Of a stretch of 64,000 nt of DNA, positions 7,903 through 17,896 are shown piece by piece. Origin of the DNA: Sphingobium lactosutens (GTDB taxonomy: Bacteria > Pseudomonadota > Alphaproteobacteria > Sphingomonadales > Sphingomonadaceae). Below the pieces are notes generated by a model that saw only the letters and a list, made by a program, of their open reading frames with translations, was not told the origin of the DNA and made no database searches. A program made the translations under genes and the position numbers. Within the stretch, counting starts at the first letter, position 1, and every line of letters starts with the position of its first letter. The stretch is from NCBI RefSeq assembly GCF_013393185.1, contig NZ_QJQX01000054.1, positions 124,001 through 188,000 of the forward strand, given 5' to 3'.

Positions 7903-8946
7903 ATGACTGGAACGCCGCGCGCTCGGGGCCGCCTGACGGAATTGGACGCCTTGCGCGGCATTGGCGCCCTGTGCGTGCTGATCTTCCATTATTCCACGCG
8001 CTTCCATGAACTGTTCCCGCAGGCGGCGCATGTGCCGTTCAGCTTTCCCGGCGGCAATTATCGCGTGCTGCTGTTCTTCACCATTTCCGGCTTCGCGATC
8101 TTCTTCACCCTGGATCGCATCGGGACGGTCGCCGATTTCGTGGTGAACCGCTTCGCGCGGCTCTATCCAGCCTATCTGGTGGCGATGCTGCTCACCCTCT
8201 CGATCGAATATCTCGCGCAGGCGACGCAGTTGCTGATCGGGCCGGTGGCGATCCTCGCCAACTTCACCATGCTGCAGGGCTTCGCCTTCCTGCCGGAAGT
8301 GGACGGCGCCTACTGGACGCTGACGGTGGAGATCGCTTTCTATTTCTGCATGATCGCGATCTGGAAATTCGCCGGAGTCCGACGGCTGGAACCCGTTCTG
8401 GGGGCCTGGCTGTTTGTCCGCTGGCTTTACTGGCTGTGGCCCGACATGCCCGAGCGGATCATCATGCTGCTGGTGCTGCGCTACACGCCCTTCTTCGTCA
8501 TTGGCATGCTGGCCTATCGCGTGTGGCGCGGGCAGCGGACATTGCGGCAGCAGGCGCCCTATGCGGCGCTTGCCCTGCTGTCGATCGCGACGATCGAGAC
8601 ATGGGACGTGGCCGTCATGGGCTGCGTCCTGTTGGTGGCTTTTGTGGCCCTGATCCACGGCCATCTGCGCTTTCTCGCCGTGCGTCCGCTCATCTGGCTG
8701 GGCGGTATCAGCTATTCCTTCTATCTGATCCACCAGCATGTCGGCTTCGTCATCATGCTGGAATGCGCCAAGGCCGGCTACAGTCCCTGGATCGGTTTTG
8801 CCGCAGCCTTCCTCGTTGCGCTGCTGCTGGGGACCGCAATCAACCGCCTGGTCGAACGGCCGGCAGGGGAGGCCATCCTTGCCTGGTGGAAGCGTCGGCG
8901 CGAGGCGCGACGGCCCGTGCCCGAAGCGGCGCCCAGCCAGACATGA
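7903..8946 (+). CDS. Membrane acyltransferase, acyltransferase-3 (OafA/YrhL-like) family
   Basis: The 347-residue integral membrane protein has about ten hydrophobic segments. It opens with LTELDALRGIGALCVLIFHY, the family start motif in which a His near residue 29 is thought to be catalytic. A second motif, LLFFTISGFAIFFTL, matches the FFxxSGF signature. The family O-acylates surface sugars or other extracytoplasmic acceptors, but the substrate is unknown. It stands alone between adk-linked genes and a convergent CsgG-like gene. The tail is Arg-rich and cytoplasmic. Confidence 0.85.
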   Translation: MTGTPRARGRLTELDALRGIGALCVLIFHYSTRFHELFPQAAHVPFSFPGGNYRVLLFFTISGFAIFFTLDRIGTVADFVVNRFARLYPAYLVAMLLTLSIEYLAQATQLLIGPVAILANFTMLQGFAFLPEVDGAYWTLTVEIAFYFCMIAIWKFAGVRRLEPVLGAWLFVRWLYWLWPDMPERIIMLLVLRYTPFFVIGMLAYRVWRGQRTLRQQAPYAALALLSIATIETWDVAVMGCVLLVAFVALIHGHLRFLAVRPLIWLGGISYSFYLIHQHVGFVIMLECAKAGYSPWIGFAAAFLVALLLGTAINRLVERPAGEAILAWWKRRREARRPVPEAAPSQT

Positions 8947-8949
8947 AGA

Positions 8950-8977
8950 AGGGCGCGGCCGTTTCCGACCGCGCCCT
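8950..8977. terminator. Bidirectional stem-loop between convergent genes
   Basis: AGGGCGCGG (8950-8958) pairs with CCGCGCCCT (8969-8977). It lies between the stops of the + strand acyltransferase and the - strand CsgG-like gene, which suggests a shared terminator. There is no strong U-tract on either side. Confidence 0.6.
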
Positions 8978-8998
8978 CCGCATTTCTTGGACTTCAGC

Positions 8999-9769
8999 TT
9001 ATTGTGCGACCGGGGCCGCCGCGGCCGCGTTGGCTGGCAGGCCGCCCATCTGCGTCACCATCTTGGTATAGGCGTCGAGATAGGCGAGCACGATGACCTG
9101 GCCGATATCGGTATTCTGGTAGCCGCCGCCGCCGACAGCGGCGAGGCCGCCCATCCAGCCCAAGCCGCCACCGCCGCCAAAGCTGAGGTCAGACTTGCGG
9201 AAATAGCCTTCCGCCATCACCTCTTCCTCGGTGGTGCGGGCGTTGACCACCGACAGCATGACATTGGCCTCGCTCTTCTTGATCGAGATGCCGCCGGCGA
9301 GCGCGCCGAGGGTGCGTCCGCCCAGGAAGCCGCCGACCAGCCCGCCCAGCGCGTTGCCGCCGCTGTTCTTGTTGGTGGTGACGATGTCGGGCTGGATGAA
9401 ATAGTCCGCCGCCTTCACCTGACCCTTGCCCAGGTTCGATCCGGCCTGCAATTCGCCCGAATCGGCCATGGCGCGTTCCATGTTGCGGCTGGCCATCGAG
9501 CGGCCACGGTTGACGATGCCGAAGCAGCCGGACTGCTGGACGAACAGCTTGATGATCGCTTCGGGGCTGCCCAGATTCAGTTCGCGCCACCACTGATTGT
9601 CGGGTTCGACGATGGCGACGGTGCCGAGCCGCTTGGTGCAGCGGGGAATTTCCATCTGCTTCTTGGCCTGGGCCTGGCGGCCCGAGGAACCCTTGTCGGC
9701 CGCGAGGGCAGGCGACATGGCGAGTGCAAGGCAGACCGTGGAGGCAGCCAGCGTCTTCAATACACGCAT
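8999..9769 (-). CDS. CsgG/HfaB-family secreted protein
   Basis: The product resembles CsgG-type outer-membrane assembly proteins: CTKRLGTVAIVEPDNQWWR, then GIVNRGRSMASRNMERA and KAADYFIQPDIVTTNKNSGG. The start at 9769 (MRVLKTLAASTVCLALAM) gives 256 residues with a signal peptide cleaved near ALA-A. It lacks the lipobox Cys of true CsgG. A glycine-zipper stretch (GGLVGGFLGGRTLGALAGG) and a Gly-rich loop near LSFGGGGGLGWMGG are notable. No curli or holdfast genes are nearby, so the partner is unknown. Confidence 0.7.
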   Translation of the reverse strand: MRVLKTLAASTVCLALAMSPALAADKGSSGRQAQAKKQMEIPRCTKRLGTVAIVEPDNQWWRELNLGSPEAIIKLFVQQSGCFGIVNRGRSMASRNMERAMADSGELQAGSNLGKGQVKAADYFIQPDIVTTNKNSGGNALGGLVGGFLGGRTLGALAGGISIKKSEANVMLSVVNARTTEEEVMAEGYFRKSDLSFGGGGGLGWMGGLAAVGGGGYQNTDIGQVIVLAYLDAYTKMVTQMGGLPANAAAAAPVAQ

Positions 9770-9954
9770 TTCAAGAACCCCGTTCTTTGCTTGATCTGGA
9801 AAATTTCGTGCGCCCCGAATATTTTGGCAACATTCTAGCATAGCGGTTCCCCGCTTCCAAGCGAGAGGCGGGATATGACGGGGCTTGTCATGGATCGACG
9901 CCGACCGCGTGATCCTGCTGACAGCGCATGAAATCGCTGCTATCGGCGCTGCCC

Positions 9955-11760
<1,806 letters not shown>

Positions 11761-11771
11761 GACTGGCCCGA

Positions 11772-11796
11772 TCCCGTCGCCGCTGGCGGCGGGGTC
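11772..11796. terminator. Stem-loop between convergent lepA and RTX genes
   Basis: A GC-rich inverted repeat (about CCCGTCGCC with GGCGGCGGGG) lies in the 48-bp space between the lepA stop and the end of the - strand RTX gene. It is followed by TCTTAT on the + strand. It is likely a lepA terminator. Confidence 0.5.
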
Positions 11797-11808
11797 TTAT
11801 GTCGTCCG

Positions 11809-14800
11809 TCAGATGATGTCGGTGATCGCGAAGGCGTCGACCGTCCGCAATCCGGTCAGGATGACGGCCTGATCGAGGGTGCCGTCGCCATTGCCGTCCC
11901 AGAACAGCCAGCCATCCGTCGATCCGGCGACGAACACCGCTTGCGCGCCCGAAGGCCCGGCAAGCCCCTGCGCCGCCGCCAGTCCATCGGCATAGTTTGA
12001 GGAAGCGATCGCCGTTTCGGCATAGCGGCTGGGTGCGCCGGCGAAGGCATCGATATCGACCTTGTCGAAGCCGGTCGCGAAGTCCGTGATCGTGTCGTTC
12101 GAGCCGGCATTGGCCGATGTATCGCCGAACGCAAACTGGAAGACATCGCCATCCGCGCCCCCGGTCAGGACGTCCTTGCCCTTGCCGCCGATCAGCGTGT
12201 CGGCGCCGGCCTGTCCGCGCAGCGTGTCGTTGGAATCGCCGCCGTCCAGCCAGTCATTGCCGTCGCCACCGTCGAGCAGGTCGAGCATGGCCCCGCCCAG
12301 CAGGCGGTCGTTGCCCGTATTGCCCGTCAGCGTGTCGTTGTCATCGCCACCTTCGAGAATATCGTCGCCCGCGCCGCCGTCGATCGTGTCGGCCCCCGTA
12401 AGACCCCACAGATGATTGGCGGCGCCATTGCCGACAAGGATATTGGCCAGGATATTGCCGGTTCCGTCGATTGCCGCGCTCCCGGTCAGGGTCAGCTTTT
12501 CGACCTCATTGGCCAGCACATAGCTGATCGACGCATTGACCAGGTCGGTGCCGCCGCCGGACAGTTCGACCACGACATCGTCATTGCCGCTGTTCCCGTC
12601 GTCAGACCAGGCATCGACATAATAGGTGTCATTGCCATCGCCGCCTTCCATCCGGTCCGCGCCGGTGCCGCCGTCGATCGAATCGTTTCCGGCCCCGCCC
12701 TGAAGCCAGTCATTTCCCGCATTGCCGGCAATTATGTCGGTCCCCGCGCCGCCAATGACGGTATCGTCGCCATCGCCACCCGACAGCGTGTCGTTGCCGA
12801 TGCCGCCGTCGATCAGGTTCGCGGCCGCGTTGCCGTCGATCACATTGTTGAGGTCATTGCCCCATCCGGAAATGGCGGCGGCGCCGGCAAGCGTCAGGTT
12901 TTCGACGTTGAGCGCCAGCCGGTAGCTGACCGATGCGATGACGCGATCCGTGCCCGAACCGGCCGCCTCGATCACCTGGTCATCGTCGGGATCCCAGCCA
13001 TTGTCCGACCAGGTGTCGACATAATAGATGTCGTTGCCGATGCCCCCGTCCATATAGTCGGCACCTGCCCCGCCATCGATGCTGTCGTTGCCGCCCTTCG
13101 CATAGATGGTGTCGTTCAGCGCCGTCGTTTGGTAAACGCCCGATGCGGTGGGTGAGAAGGTCTCGTTTGCGCCGTTGCCGTTCAATGTCCGGCCGATTTC
13201 GTTGACGTCCGTGATCGTCACGGCAATCGCCTGCTGGCCGGAATAGGTGCCGTCGCTTGCGGCGACGACGACGTCGTACACATTGTTCGCACCGGCATCG
13301 AGCGGGTGCTCAAAGTCAGGCGCTGCCGCAAAGCGCAGAGCGCCGGTCGCCGAATCGATCAGGAACAGGGCGGCGTCGGCGCCGCCGACGATAGTGTAGC
13401 TGACGGGCGGTCCATCCGGGTCCGTCGCCACGATAGTCGTCACCACCGTGCCATTTTCCGCCATGGACAGGGCCGCGTTCGCCCCCCCGCCATTGGAGGT
13501 GATGGTCGGCGCGGTGTCGTTGACGTTCGCCACGCCGACCGAAAGCGCCTGGCTGGTCACGGCCACGCCGTCGCTGGCGGCGACGGTGACAAGATAGACA
13601 TTGTCGTGGTTGGCGTCCGCCGCGGCTTCATAGTCCGGGGCCGCGCGGAACCGCAGGACACCGCTATTCGCGTCGATTTCGAAGAGCGCCGCATCGGCGC
13701 CACCCGTGATCTGGTAGGTGAGCGGACTGCCATCGGCATCGGTGGCCCGCACCGTCGTCACCGCGAGGCTGTTTTCCACAACCGAGATCGATGCCGTCGA
13801 CCCGCCGCCATTGGACGTCAGCACCGGCGCCGTATCGTTCAAATTGGCGACGGACAGGTTGAGCGTCTGCCAGGATGTGTTGGTGCCGTCACTTGCGGCG
13901 ATCGTCACCTGATAGACATTGTCCTGATTGGCGTCGGTGGGCGCCTCATAATCGGGCGCGGTCCTGAAGCTGAGCGCGCCGGTCAGCGCGTCGATGGTGA
14001 AGCGCGTGCCGTCCGCGCCGCCGACGATCGCGTAGCTGACCGGATCGCCATCGGGATCGTTCGCTACGATCGTCGTGGCCGCGACCAGATTTTCGTTGAC
14101 CGTGACTGACGCATTGCGTCCGCCGGTGATGACGGGTGCATTGCCATCGGCCACGTCGAGGATGGTGATGGAGAGTTGCTGCTGCCCGATGCCGCCGGCC
14201 AGATCGTCGGCGGCCACGATGACGTCATAGACATTGTTGCCATCAGCATCGATCGCATTCTCGAAATCGGGCGTCCCACGGAAGGTCAGCGCGCCGGTCG
14301 TGCCGTCAATGGCGAACAGCGCCGCATCGGCGCCGCCCAGGATGCGGTAGACGAGCGACTGGCCGACATCCGGATCGGTCGCCTGCACCGTCGTGACGGG
14401 AATAGTGCTGTTTTCGGCGATACTGATCGCCGCGCTGGCGCCGCCGCCATTCGACACGATCGTCGGCGGCGTGCTGAGGTTGGTCGCGTCGAGGGTGATG
14501 TCGGCGAACCGGAAAAATTCGACGTTGCGGAGCGTGTCGACGCCGTCATTGGTTCCCGCGCGCTGATCGGTCAGCGTAACCGATCCGTCGGCATTGGTCC
14601 GCAGCAGATAGTCGGCGCGGTTGCCGGTGAAGACGACCGTGTCGACATCGGCGCCGCCATCGATCGTGTCGGTGCCGACGGTAGCCAATATGGTATCGTC
14701 GCCTGCGTCGCCGCTCAGATAGTCGTTGCCATCGCCGCCATCCAGCAGGTCGTTGTTGCCGCCGCCGAACAGCTCGTCATTGCCGCCGCCGCCGAACAGT

Positions 14801-15585
14801 TGGTCGTCGCCTGCGCCGCCCTGGAGCTTGTCCTTGTTCGCGGTGCCGGAATCGTCGCCATAGAGAATGTCGTTGCCGCTGCCGCCCAGCAGCGAATCGG
14901 CGCCGTCGCCGCCAAACAGCACGTCATTGTCGTCGCCGCCGTCCAGCGTGTCGTCCCTCCCGCCGCCATAGATGATGTCATCCCCGCGCTGGCCATAGAG
15001 CGTGTCATAGCTGCGGCTGCCGTCGGCGCCGAAATCGTCGCCATAGATAAGGTCATTGCCGTCGCCGCCATAGATGGTGTCGGCGCCAGCGAAGCCCATG
15101 ATGAAATCGTCGCCCGCTTCGCCGTAGAAGACATCGGCCCCGGCACCGCCGACGATCTTGTCATTGCCGTCGCCGGCATAGATCTTCATGTCCTTGCCAT
15201 AGGCCAGGCCGCCCGGACCGTGCGCCGTCAGGTCGACCAGATCGTCGCCACCGCCCAGATACATGAGCTGGATATTCTGGAATCCGCCAAGGCCATCGTT
15301 GAAGGTGCCATTGTTATAGGCGATGAAATCGTTGCTGTTGGAGCCATAGATGGCGTCGTACCGATCGCCGATCACCAGGTCCGTCGACCCGTAGACGTTC
15401 GACCCGGTCAGCTGGAAGATCGTGCCGTTCAGCAGGTGCAGCGAGGTGCTCCAGGCGAAGGTCGCGAATGTGATGTCCACCCTCATATTATTCTGATTGG
15501 CATCCTTGTTGAACAGATAGAAGCTATCCGCTGTGGAGGTGCCGGTCAGCGTCTGGCTGCCGAGAATATTGTAATAGTTTGCCAT
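11809..15585 (-). CDS. Large RTX (hemolysin-type calcium-binding) protein with four cadherin-like domains
   Basis: The 1258-residue protein looks like a type I-secreted, calcium-binding surface or extracellular protein. Residues about 120-310 are RTX nonapeptide repeats (GGxGxDxLxG, for example LDGGDDNDVLFGGDGADSLL). Residues about 376-790 hold four cadherin-like repeats of roughly 105 residues (ENS...TDPDG...GGADAALF.ID..TGAL.F). A second RTX block spans about 810-1145. The end (TITDFATGFDKVDIDAFAG to DAFAITDII) resembles serralysin-type C-terminal secretion domains. No signal peptide is seen. No type I secretion genes occur in the window. Adhesion or biofilm function is only inferred. Confidence 0.85.
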   Translation of the reverse strand: MANYYNILGSQTLTGTSTADSFYLFNKDANQNNMRVDITFATFAWSTSLHLLNGTIFQLTGSNVYGSTDLVIGDRYDAIYGSNSNDFIAYNNGTFNDGLGGFQNIQLMYLGGGDDLVDLTAHGPGGLAYGKDMKIYAGDGNDKIVGGAGADVFYGEAGDDFIMGFAGADTIYGGDGNDLIYGDDFGADGSRSYDTLYGQRGDDIIYGGGRDDTLDGGDDNDVLFGGDGADSLLGGSGNDILYGDDSGTANKDKLQGGAGDDQLFGGGGNDELFGGGNNDLLDGGDGNDYLSGDAGDDTILATVGTDTIDGGADVDTVVFTGNRADYLLRTNADGSVTLTDQRAGTNDGVDTLRNVEFFRFADITLDATNLSTPPTIVSNGGGASAAISIAENSTIPVTTVQATDPDVGQSLVYRILGGADAALFAIDGTTGALTFRGTPDFENAIDADGNNVYDVIVAADDLAGGIGQQQLSITILDVADGNAPVITGGRNASVTVNENLVAATTIVANDPDGDPVSYAIVGGADGTRFTIDALTGALSFRTAPDYEAPTDANQDNVYQVTIAASDGTNTSWQTLNLSVANLNDTAPVLTSNGGGSTASISVVENSLAVTTVRATDADGSPLTYQITGGADAALFEIDANSGVLRFRAAPDYEAAADANHDNVYLVTVAASDGVAVTSQALSVGVANVNDTAPTITSNGGGANAALSMAENGTVVTTIVATDPDGPPVSYTIVGGADAALFLIDSATGALRFAAAPDFEHPLDAGANNVYDVVVAASDGTYSGQQAIAVTITDVNEIGRTLNGNGANETFSPTASGVYQTTALNDTIYAKGGNDSIDGGAGADYMDGGIGNDIYYVDTWSDNGWDPDDDQVIEAAGSGTDRVIASVSYRLALNVENLTLAGAAAISGWGNDLNNVIDGNAAANLIDGGIGNDTLSGGDGDDTVIGGAGTDIIAGNAGNDWLQGGAGNDSIDGGTGADRMEGGDGNDTYYVDAWSDDGNSGNDDVVVELSGGGTDLVNASISYVLANEVEKLTLTGSAAIDGTGNILANILVGNGAANHLWGLTGADTIDGGAGDDILEGGDDNDTLTGNTGNDRLLGGAMLDLLDGGDGNDWLDGGDSNDTLRGQAGADTLIGGKGKDVLTGGADGDVFQFAFGDTSANAGSNDTITDFATGFDKVDIDAFAGAPSRYAETAIASSNYADGLAAAQGLAGPSGAQAVFVAGSTDGWLFWDGNGDGTLDQAVILTGLRTVDAFAITDII
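13195..14460 (-). repeat. Four tandem cadherin-like repeats within the RTX gene
   Basis: Four units of about 310-330 bp each encode the same pattern: SNGGG or equivalent, an ENS/ENG/ENL strand, TDPDG, GGADAALF, TGAL.F, PD[FY]E and NNVYDV..AASDG. The units start near 14460, 14150, 13820 and 13503. They are similar but not identical, so they are old duplications still open to recombination. Confidence 0.8.
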
Positions 15586-15757
15586 GATATCCTCGCGCCG
15601 GTCGGGAGCGTGGCATAGTCTGCCTTACCTGCGGGGGAGCGTCAGCTTACCATCGGGGTGGTAGGCGCGTCAGAGGAGGTACGGTTCGGCGGTCATTATG
15701 TCCTTTGGGACAGCGGGCCGGGTGCTGTGCTCGGCTCGTCGCAGGCCGGGCCGTGGG

Positions 15758-16306
15758 TCAGGCGGCGCACCAGTCGATCGGCTGGCGCGACCAGGGGCGG
15801 GCATGGCCCTTGAGGATCATCAACTGCCCGAGCGACACGCCGTCCCGTGTCAGGATGCGGGCAGAGGGGTCGATATCGGCAATGTCCGGCCGGGCTTCGA
15901 AGGTACCGCCATTCATCATCGCGGCGAGCAGGGCGCGGGCCTTCCTCGCCCGATCGGCCTCCTCCGGGCAACGGATGGTGGCCTCGCCGGGAACCCGGAT
16001 GTCGGCCAGGCGATAGCGCCGTCCATGCCAGACGTAGCTGTTGCCGCTCAGCACGCAGGCCTCGCCCTTGAGATCATCGCACAGGGCGAAGGATTCGGTG
16101 ATGCTGATTGTATCGGCCGGGGATGCGGTTGCGCCGGCCGAGGGAAGCGCCGGGCCGAACAGCATGGCCGCTCCGGCCGCGATCGCAAGTGCGACCAGCA
16201 TCATCCCGACGGGCAGGAGGCGGGCATGATGATCCTGCCGCTCGTTCAGCCAGCTTGCCGCATTGGCCGGCTGGCGATCGTCCAGGTCATAAAGGTTGCG
16301 CGCCAT
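15758..16306 (-). CDS. Membrane-anchored staphylococcal-nuclease-like protein
   Basis: The 182-residue product has a polar N-terminus, one transmembrane helix (about 33-53, PVGMMLVALAIAAGAAMLF) and an exported domain. That domain resembles the SNase fold: HGRRYRLADIRVPG matches the strand with the first catalytic Arg, and LMILKGHARPW with a terminal WC matches the end of bacterial thermonuclease-like proteins. The usual D.PE calcium/catalytic motif is not clear (IRVPGEATIRCPEE), so activity is doubtful. It is divergent from the PH-domain gene. Confidence 0.6.
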   Translation of the reverse strand: MARNLYDLDDRQPANAASWLNERQDHHARLLPVGMMLVALAIAAGAAMLFGPALPSAGATASPADTISITESFALCDDLKGEACVLSGNSYVWHGRRYRLADIRVPGEATIRCPEEADRARKARALLAAMMNGGTFEARPDIADIDPSARILTRDGVSLGQLMILKGHARPWSRQPIDWCAA

Positions 16307-16439
16307 GCTTCACTCCGCTGCAAAGTCCGACCTTAACGCCGATCGGGGAAAAATTCGGTTAACCACGGCAGGCAGGCGCGGCTTGACGGCCGGGCGGCGT
16401 CATGGTCAAGTCAGCCCGCCCAAGAGCAACGGAGGCGGC

Positions 16440-16826
16440 GTGAGCGAAACCTGGCTGTATGATGAGCATCCCGCGATGTTTCGCGCGCATCCCTTGCTTT
16501 TCACGCTGTTGCTGGTTTCGGTCGTCGGCATCCTGGCGATCGCGGTCTGGTGGGTGATGCACAAGGGGGAGCGACTGGCGCTGAGCGAGCGGGAAGTGCT
16601 GATGGAGCGCGGCTTGCTGTCCAAGCAACGGACCGAGATTGCGCTGTCGAGCATCCGGTCGGTGCGCATTACCCAGAGCCTGGGCCAGCGTCTCTTCGGT
16701 GTCGGCCATGTCGAGCTGTTCAGTGCCGGGGACATAGCCGAAATCGCGATCAAGAATATGCCGCGTCCCGATCGTATTCGCGCAATTGCGGCGGCGCGTA
16801 ACGTCGATCTGCTGCCGCAACGATAG
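16440..16826 (+). CDS. Membrane protein with bacterial PH domain (YdbS/DUF304-like)
   Basis: I chose the GTG at 16440, preceded by GGAGG, which gives 128 residues beginning with SETWLYDEHPAMFRAHP. One or two transmembrane segments (LLFTLLLVSVVGILAIAVWW) precede a bPH_2-type domain: LALSEREVLMERGLLSKQRTE and SLGQRLFGVGHVELFSAGD are the family motifs. The family's molecular role is poorly known. The gene stands alone between the divergent SNase-like gene and the HNH gene. Confidence 0.8.
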   Translation: MSETWLYDEHPAMFRAHPLLFTLLLVSVVGILAIAVWWVMHKGERLALSEREVLMERGLLSKQRTEIALSSIRSVRITQSLGQRLFGVGHVELFSAGDIAEIAIKNMPRPDRIRAIAAARNVDLLPQR

Positions 16827-16844
16827 AAGATTTCGTTCAGCCCC

Positions 16845-16873
16845 TTGACTTGGGCGGATTTATTTCAACGATA
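16845..16873 (+). promoter_or_regulatory. Candidate promoter for the HNH-like gene
   Basis: TTGACT (16845-16850) is followed, after a 17-bp spacer, by ACGATA (16868-16873). It lies 104 bp upstream of the HNH-like start, in the 150-bp gap after the PH-domain gene. The -35 is good and the -10 is only fair. Confidence 0.35.
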
Positions 16874-16976
16874 GCGTAATCATAGGGGGTCGAGAGAACA
16901 CCCGCTTCGCAAGAGGACGCCATGTCAGGAACGTCGATCCGCAAAGGGGCGGACGGCGCTGCAAAGGGGTGTCTCC

Positions 16977-17678
16977 ATGGTTGGCTTGCGAGTGATGCCG
17001 TCTTTGTCCGATTTGACTGCCGAACAGCGGGCGGAAATCCGCCACGCCTGTGGCTTTGCCTGCGTGCGTTGCGGCGTGACGATCTATCGTTATCTGGGAT
17101 TGCCCGACGGACCGGGCGCGACCCTGCTCTGTCCGACCTGCCACGGGCTGGTCGAGGAAGGGCGGCTGACCGCGACCCAGGTGCACAGTTTCCATGCCAA
17201 TCCGGTGGTCCGCCAGCGCCATTTCGCGCGCGACCGGCTGCCTTTTTCCGCCGAACTTCCCCAACTGATTATCGGTGGGTCGCGGTTGCTGCGCGATACG
17301 CCGATTCCGATCACGCTGGATGGCGAGCCGATCCTGATGTTCGCGCCGCCACGCCGGACCAACGGCGCCACGCGGATCAGCGTGCGGCTCGGCTCGCCGG
17401 ACGGGGAAGCGATGCAGATCATCGACGGCAATGAATGGAAACCGTCCAACGGCAGTTGGCATTTCCTGCTGCGCGGGGATCGCTATTCGATGATGGCGGC
17501 GCGGGGGGAAGGCTTGTGTGTGCTGCGGATCGTGACGCGCAACCGGATCGCGGTGGAGCATCTGCGCACCACCATCAACGGACGCCGGCTGGAAATCACC
17601 CCCGACTGGCTGGAAATCGACGGCAAGCGTCATGTCGACCGGATCGGTAGCGGGACGCTGATCGGCCTGGAGCTCTAG
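16977..17678 (+). CDS. HNH-endonuclease-like protein with a degenerate catalytic motif
   Basis: The 233-residue protein keeps the zinc-finger frame of an HNH domain: IRHACGFACVRCG (Cys 25, 29, 32) and LLCPTCHG (Cys 52, 55, His 56). In active relatives the segment after CG holds an Asp-His pair (pattern IYDYDHI). Here it reads IYRYLGL, so the general-base His is missing. The long C-terminal region (RLEITPDWLEIDG near the end) resembles the tail of HNH proteins of unknown role. A structural or nucleic-acid-binding role is more likely than cutting. Confidence 0.65.
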   Translation: MVGLRVMPSLSDLTAEQRAEIRHACGFACVRCGVTIYRYLGLPDGPGATLLCPTCHGLVEEGRLTATQVHSFHANPVVRQRHFARDRLPFSAELPQLIIGGSRLLRDTPIPITLDGEPILMFAPPRRTNGATRISVRLGSPDGEAMQIIDGNEWKPSNGSWHFLLRGDRYSMMAARGEGLCVLRIVTRNRIAVEHLRTTINGRRLEITPDWLEIDGKRHVDRIGSGTLIGLEL

Positions 17679-17858
17679 CAGTCGGCTGTCTCTCTTCATA
17701 TTGCTGATCCTTGCGGCATATTACCGTTTATGTCGGACCATGGCGGTTGCCGCCGCCCTTCCTGTCGCTCCTGTAAGGAAATATTGCCACGCCGGTCGGG
17801 TGCGAGCCTTTGATTGACCGGTCTTTGCGAGCGCCACATCAGCCCCTCAGATTCTAAC

Positions 17859-17875
17859 GCGACTTATTCGCAATA
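17859..17875. promoter_or_regulatory. Inverted repeat upstream of the TonB receptor; possible iron-responsive operator
   Basis: GCGA (17859-17862) and TCGC (17868-17871) form an inverted repeat with a CTTAT centre, overlapping TATT-CGC-AATA (17865-17875). It lies 22 bp before the receptor start. The position and AT-rich dyad would suit a Fur-type operator for a siderophore receptor, but the match to any consensus is weak. Confidence 0.3.
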
Positions 17876-17896
17876 TTAGTTTTCGGGGGTCTGTTC

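Noticed and set aside
11809..15585. A phage, integron or CRISPR array suspected from the tandem repeats
   Set aside because: The repeats are in-frame protein repeats of RTX and cadherin type, with no spacers or integrase nearby.
14176..15618. A 480-codon + strand open frame opposite the RTX gene, rich in Ala/Val/Ile
   Set aside because: It is the antisense shadow of the repeated RTX codons; its repetitive pattern comes from the opposite strand.
16296..16439. An upstream ATG extending the PH-domain gene
   Set aside because: The added residues are unlike the family, and the GTG at 16440 has a clear GGAGG site.
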